A stretch of DNA of 64,000 bases from Bacteroides sp. 224. Lineage in GTDB: Bacteria > Bacteroidota > Bacteroidia > Bacteroidales > Bacteroidaceae. How positions within the stretch are numbered: position 1 is the first letter of the stretch; each line of letters opens with the position of its first letter. Positions 62,007-64,000 of the stretch are shown here, piece by piece. The position numbers and the translations under genes are program-made. The stretch spans positions 8,141-72,140 of the forward strand of contig NZ_QVMK01000039.1 in the NCBI RefSeq assembly GCF_010500995.1. The letters run 5' to 3'. The notes beneath the pieces are model-generated. The model was not told where the DNA came from. It searched no databases and worked only from the letters and a program-made list of their open reading frames with translations.

Positions 62007-62253
62007 GTTGGTGTAAAACCAAACAGAAATAATTTATTCACACATTGAATTCGCACATTCGAGTCGACCAAAGTGCCCGAGAGGGGGGTGTAGGCTGGGT
62101 TACAGAACAACGATTTACGTTTGCCGCAAAGACAAGTTTACGTTTGCCGCAAAGACGATGTTGCGTTTGCCGCAAAGGCAAGTCGACGTTTGCGGCAAAG
62201 GCAAAACGCCCCGATAATTATTTACTTTTGGGGATAAATTGCCGGATATTAAG

Positions 62254-62300
62254 TAGTTCGTTTCGACTGGGCAGCCAAATTGTAGTGAAGCATTCGGGCT
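62254..62300 (+). pseudogene. Deleted relic of the Rpn gene beside module E
   Basis: TTCGTTTCGACTGGGCAGCC, the early coding sequence of the Rpn gene (VRFDWAAK), joins directly to AAATTGTAG, its last codons and stop, and then to TGAAGCATTCGGG, its downstream flank at 41759. On the module side AAGTAG meets TTCG, where the intact copy has TTTAGTTCG. The intact Rpn gene beside module D is in the same relative position. Confidence 0.75.
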
Positions 62301-63265
62301 TACATATAACTTGCCCACTTTGCGCCTTTCACGAAGCGTTTAACCACATCATCGCTCCAATGCCCAATCTCGAACGGATAATTTTTTAGCTCTTCCTGTT
62401 TCACAATTTCAGCACATAAAGAGTTTAATTTCTCGCATCCTATTTTTGTTTTTATGTGCTCTATTTGTGTTTTCCATCTCTCTTTAGGAGTTGCTCCGGT
62501 CGAAGAATCGAAGCAATCTATTATTTTTATTTTAATTGTAAAGTCCTCCCATTTGTTTGCAAATAGCCGGAAATCAAATATCGTTTTTAATATCTGATAA
62601 CAGCCTTGCCTATTGATAACCTTGTATTCATAAATATAGTTTATCAAGTTTTCGTCTCTTTCCTCAATAAGGCGCAATATCTTTTTATAGTCTCTTATAT
62701 CATGATGGAAACCTTTGTTTGAATTTATGGCAAGTATATTTGTTGTTATATTGCTTCTTTCGTTGACAGTTGCCTTTCTGTAGATTTTGTTTTTCGATTC
62801 TATCTTCAAAATATTTTCAATTAAATTTCCATTTGGTGATATCTCAGAACACTGCAAGTATTTTGTCAAAGCAACAAACTCTAAAGGCGAATATTCAACC
62901 TTTCTTTTGTCTATACATTCTATTATTAAATCTCTTAAGAGGACAACAAGTTGTGCCATCAATAAAGACTTTAGCCATCCGGTACACGAGATGTTATAAT
63001 ATTTAATTAGTTTACCCAAAAAGTATTGACCCATCTGCCTCTTCTGTTTCGGAAAAAGTTGGTACTGTTGGCGTAATTCATTTGCGTGCCTTATTTCTTC
63101 AAGCGAATTGGACTCTGAATGATACTTTAAATAATTCAAAAACCATTCATCAACAAACAAGGTATTCTCTTTCTGTAAGCCCATTTCCGATAGAAAGATC
63201 AGCGACATGTCCTTGTCTCTTTCCCAAAATTCTTTATAGTTGTTTTTCATTTGTTTCTTATTCAT
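62300..63265 (-). CDS. Hypothetical protein (321 aa)
   Basis: From MNKKQMKNNYKEFWERDKDM the protein is soluble and mostly helical, with QMGQYFLGKLIKYYNISCTG, VVLLRDLIIECIDKRKVEYS and a lysine-rich C-terminal half (RWKTQIEHIKTKIGCEKLNS). I do not recognise a family. The start at 63292 would add nine residues. It converges on the Rpn relic next to module E. Confidence 0.55.
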   Translation of the reverse strand: MNKKQMKNNYKEFWERDKDMSLIFLSEMGLQKENTLFVDEWFLNYLKYHSESNSLEEIRHANELRQQYQLFPKQKRQMGQYFLGKLIKYYNISCTGWLKSLLMAQLVVLLRDLIIECIDKRKVEYSPLEFVALTKYLQCSEISPNGNLIENILKIESKNKIYRKATVNERSNITTNILAINSNKGFHHDIRDYKKILRLIEERDENLINYIYEYKVINRQGCYQILKTIFDFRLFANKWEDFTIKIKIIDCFDSSTGATPKERWKTQIEHIKTKIGCEKLNSLCAEIVKQEELKNYPFEIGHWSDDVVKRFVKGAKWASYM

Positions 63266-63378
63266 GACGCAAAGGTAGTGAATCATTCGCACGAGATAAA
63301 TTTTCCAATCTTCTTTATAAAAAACGTTCTCTGCCTTTTAGTATAAAAGACAATCTATGAAAAACAAGATAGAGTTAA

Positions 63379-63409
63379 TTGCACCACGTGCTTAAAAGAC
63401 GTATCTTTG
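63379..63409 (+). promoter_or_regulatory. Promoter of the NTF2-like gene
   Basis: TTG (63379-63381) and TATCTTTG (63402-63409) are 20 bases apart, a very good match to the Bacteroidota promoter, 24 bases before the start codon. Confidence 0.6.
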
Positions 63410-63433
63410 TAAAGCAAAAAAATACAAAGAATT

Positions 63434-63856
63434 ATGGAGAATATAGAATCAACAGCACAGGATGTTTTCCTTAGATTTAGTCAAGCCATGTATGAATGGA
63501 ATATTTTATCTTTAGAATTAAAGAGAAACGATTCGATGTCTGACGATGAAAAAATTATTATAAGGAAAGAAAAGCTCGATAAAATATTTGAAGAATATTG
63601 TACTATACGTAAAAGAACCTATGGCAGACAAGCTGGTTATAATTTTAAAAACCCTCCGGAATATAACCTTGAAACGAATAATATATTATCATCTGTTGTT
63701 GAAGGAAATAAAGCTTTTATTGAGGTTCAGGAAACAGTCGGTTTTAATAGAAAATTGAAATATACATTGCATAAGAAAGCGGATGGATGGAGAGTTGACA
63801 AAAGAGAAGTTTATGATGATGTTTTTAAAAATAAATGGATAACAGATATCCTCTAA
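63434..63856 (+). CDS. NTF2-fold putative immunity protein (140 aa)
   Basis: It starts MENIESTAQDVFLRFSQAMY, a helix pair typical of NTF2-fold immunity proteins. It continues with an antiparallel sheet (NKAFIEVQETVGFNRKLKYT, HKKADGWRVDKREVYDD), the classic NTF2 cone ending in a WRVDxxxxY strand. No toxin gene adjoins it, so it may be an orphan immunity gene. The 140 bases after it (63857-64000) show no gene. Confidence 0.65.
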   Translation: MENIESTAQDVFLRFSQAMYEWNILSLELKRNDSMSDDEKIIIRKEKLDKIFEEYCTIRKRTYGRQAGYNFKNPPEYNLETNNILSSVVEGNKAFIEVQETVGFNRKLKYTLHKKADGWRVDKREVYDDVFKNKWITDIL

Positions 63857-64000
63857 ATATGTCTAACTCGGATTACAAGCATTATCCTTGTAATATTACT
63901 GATTGGCAAGCCAATAGAAAATCCGATTGAAACCTCGTTGCATCAAAGCCATTTAGTTTTTTCTGTTTGTCAACTAATATCTGGGTTGAATCATATAAGA

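Larger units (their letters stand above)
61289..62256 (-). repeat. Repeat module, copy E (complete)
   Basis: The fullest copy. It holds a 22-bp array with CATACGG at 61294, 61316, 61338 and 61360, the palindrome GATTTTACATGTAAAATC (61401-61418), a terminator hairpin, the HU gene and its promoter and operator. After the leader come four TTTGCnGCAAA palindromes at 62120, 62143, 62166 and 62189 (exact 23-bp steps), and the edge ends at AAGTAG. It has the same orientation as copy A. Confidence 0.9.

Noticed and set aside
61289..62256. CRISPR array (22- and 23-bp periodic repeats)
   Set aside because: The units are too short and too closely spaced, only four or five per array, with no unique spacers of 30 bases or more and no cas genes in the window.
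11769..62256. A single composite transposon bounded by modules A and E
   Set aside because: A and E carry no transposase, have no matching target duplication that I could see, and face the same way in HU orientation relative to the plus strand; the three internal copies in the other orientation fit recombination better than one transposition unit.
1..64000. tRNA, rRNA or riboswitch
   Set aside because: No cloverleaf-like, ribosomal or known riboswitch sequence was recognised by eye on either strand; a covariance-model search would be needed to exclude small RNAs.

Overview
The window looks like a chromosomal accessory region of a Bacteroidota species, probably in the order Bacteroidales. The evidence is AT-rich DNA with repeated TAnnTTTG-type -7 boxes, HU-like proteins of the Bacteroidetes type, DUF3791, relaxase and insertion-sequence remnants of that group, and many families that I know mainly from this phylum. 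No ribosomal, tRNA or core metabolic genes were seen. All family names come from reading the sequence, not from searches.

Layout. (1) 1-1779: an IS1634-type element whose transposase has a frameshift, abutting a 99-base exact copy of part of the nearby pnkp1 gene. (2) 1937-5381: a minus-strand operon hen1-rnl-pnkp1, the split RNA-repair system. (3) 5494-9883: an acetyltransferase, a DUF262/DUF1524 putative restriction protein, and a string of decayed fragments (RhuM, a relaxase tail, a broken gene behind DUF262). (4) 10138-11765: an IS3-family element. (5) 11769-62256: about 50 kb of accessory genes bracketed by two inverted, HU-gene-bearing repeat modules (A and E) and broken up by three deletion derivatives in the opposite orientation (B, C, D). 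(6) 62300-64000: a hypothetical gene and an NTF2-like putative immunity gene.

The repeat module is the most striking feature. The full form carries a 22-bp-period array, an 18-bp perfect palindrome, a terminator, an HU-like gene, its promoter with an inverted-repeat operator, and a 23-bp-period array of TTTGCnGCAAA palindromes. The same operator, at the same 13-base distance upstream of the -7 box, precedes a WYL-domain regulator gene (59773-60705) next to copy E. I infer that the regulator controls itself and both HU genes. B and D have lost the HU gene at the same junction; C lost it by a different deletion.

The genes between the modules are mostly small proteins of immunity-like or adaptor-like type: SUKH, DUF1963-like, DUF4262, DUF4274, DUF6578-like, Imm43/DUF1629-like, NTF2-like, ankyrin, TPR and HEAT proteins, and small membrane and secreted proteins. 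With them are toxin-antitoxin-like modules (HipBA, DUF3791/DUF3990, two Fic proteins), a WGR-domain set (WGR beta-propeller, large helical-repeat protein, WGR DNA-ligase-like protein) and a radical SAM/SPASM gene translationally coupled to an unknown partner. Many loci are broken: in-frame stops, frameshifts, and gene heads or tails whose intact relatives sit elsewhere in the window. This pattern suggests rapid local duplication and deletion, as in a polyimmunity or defence hotspot.
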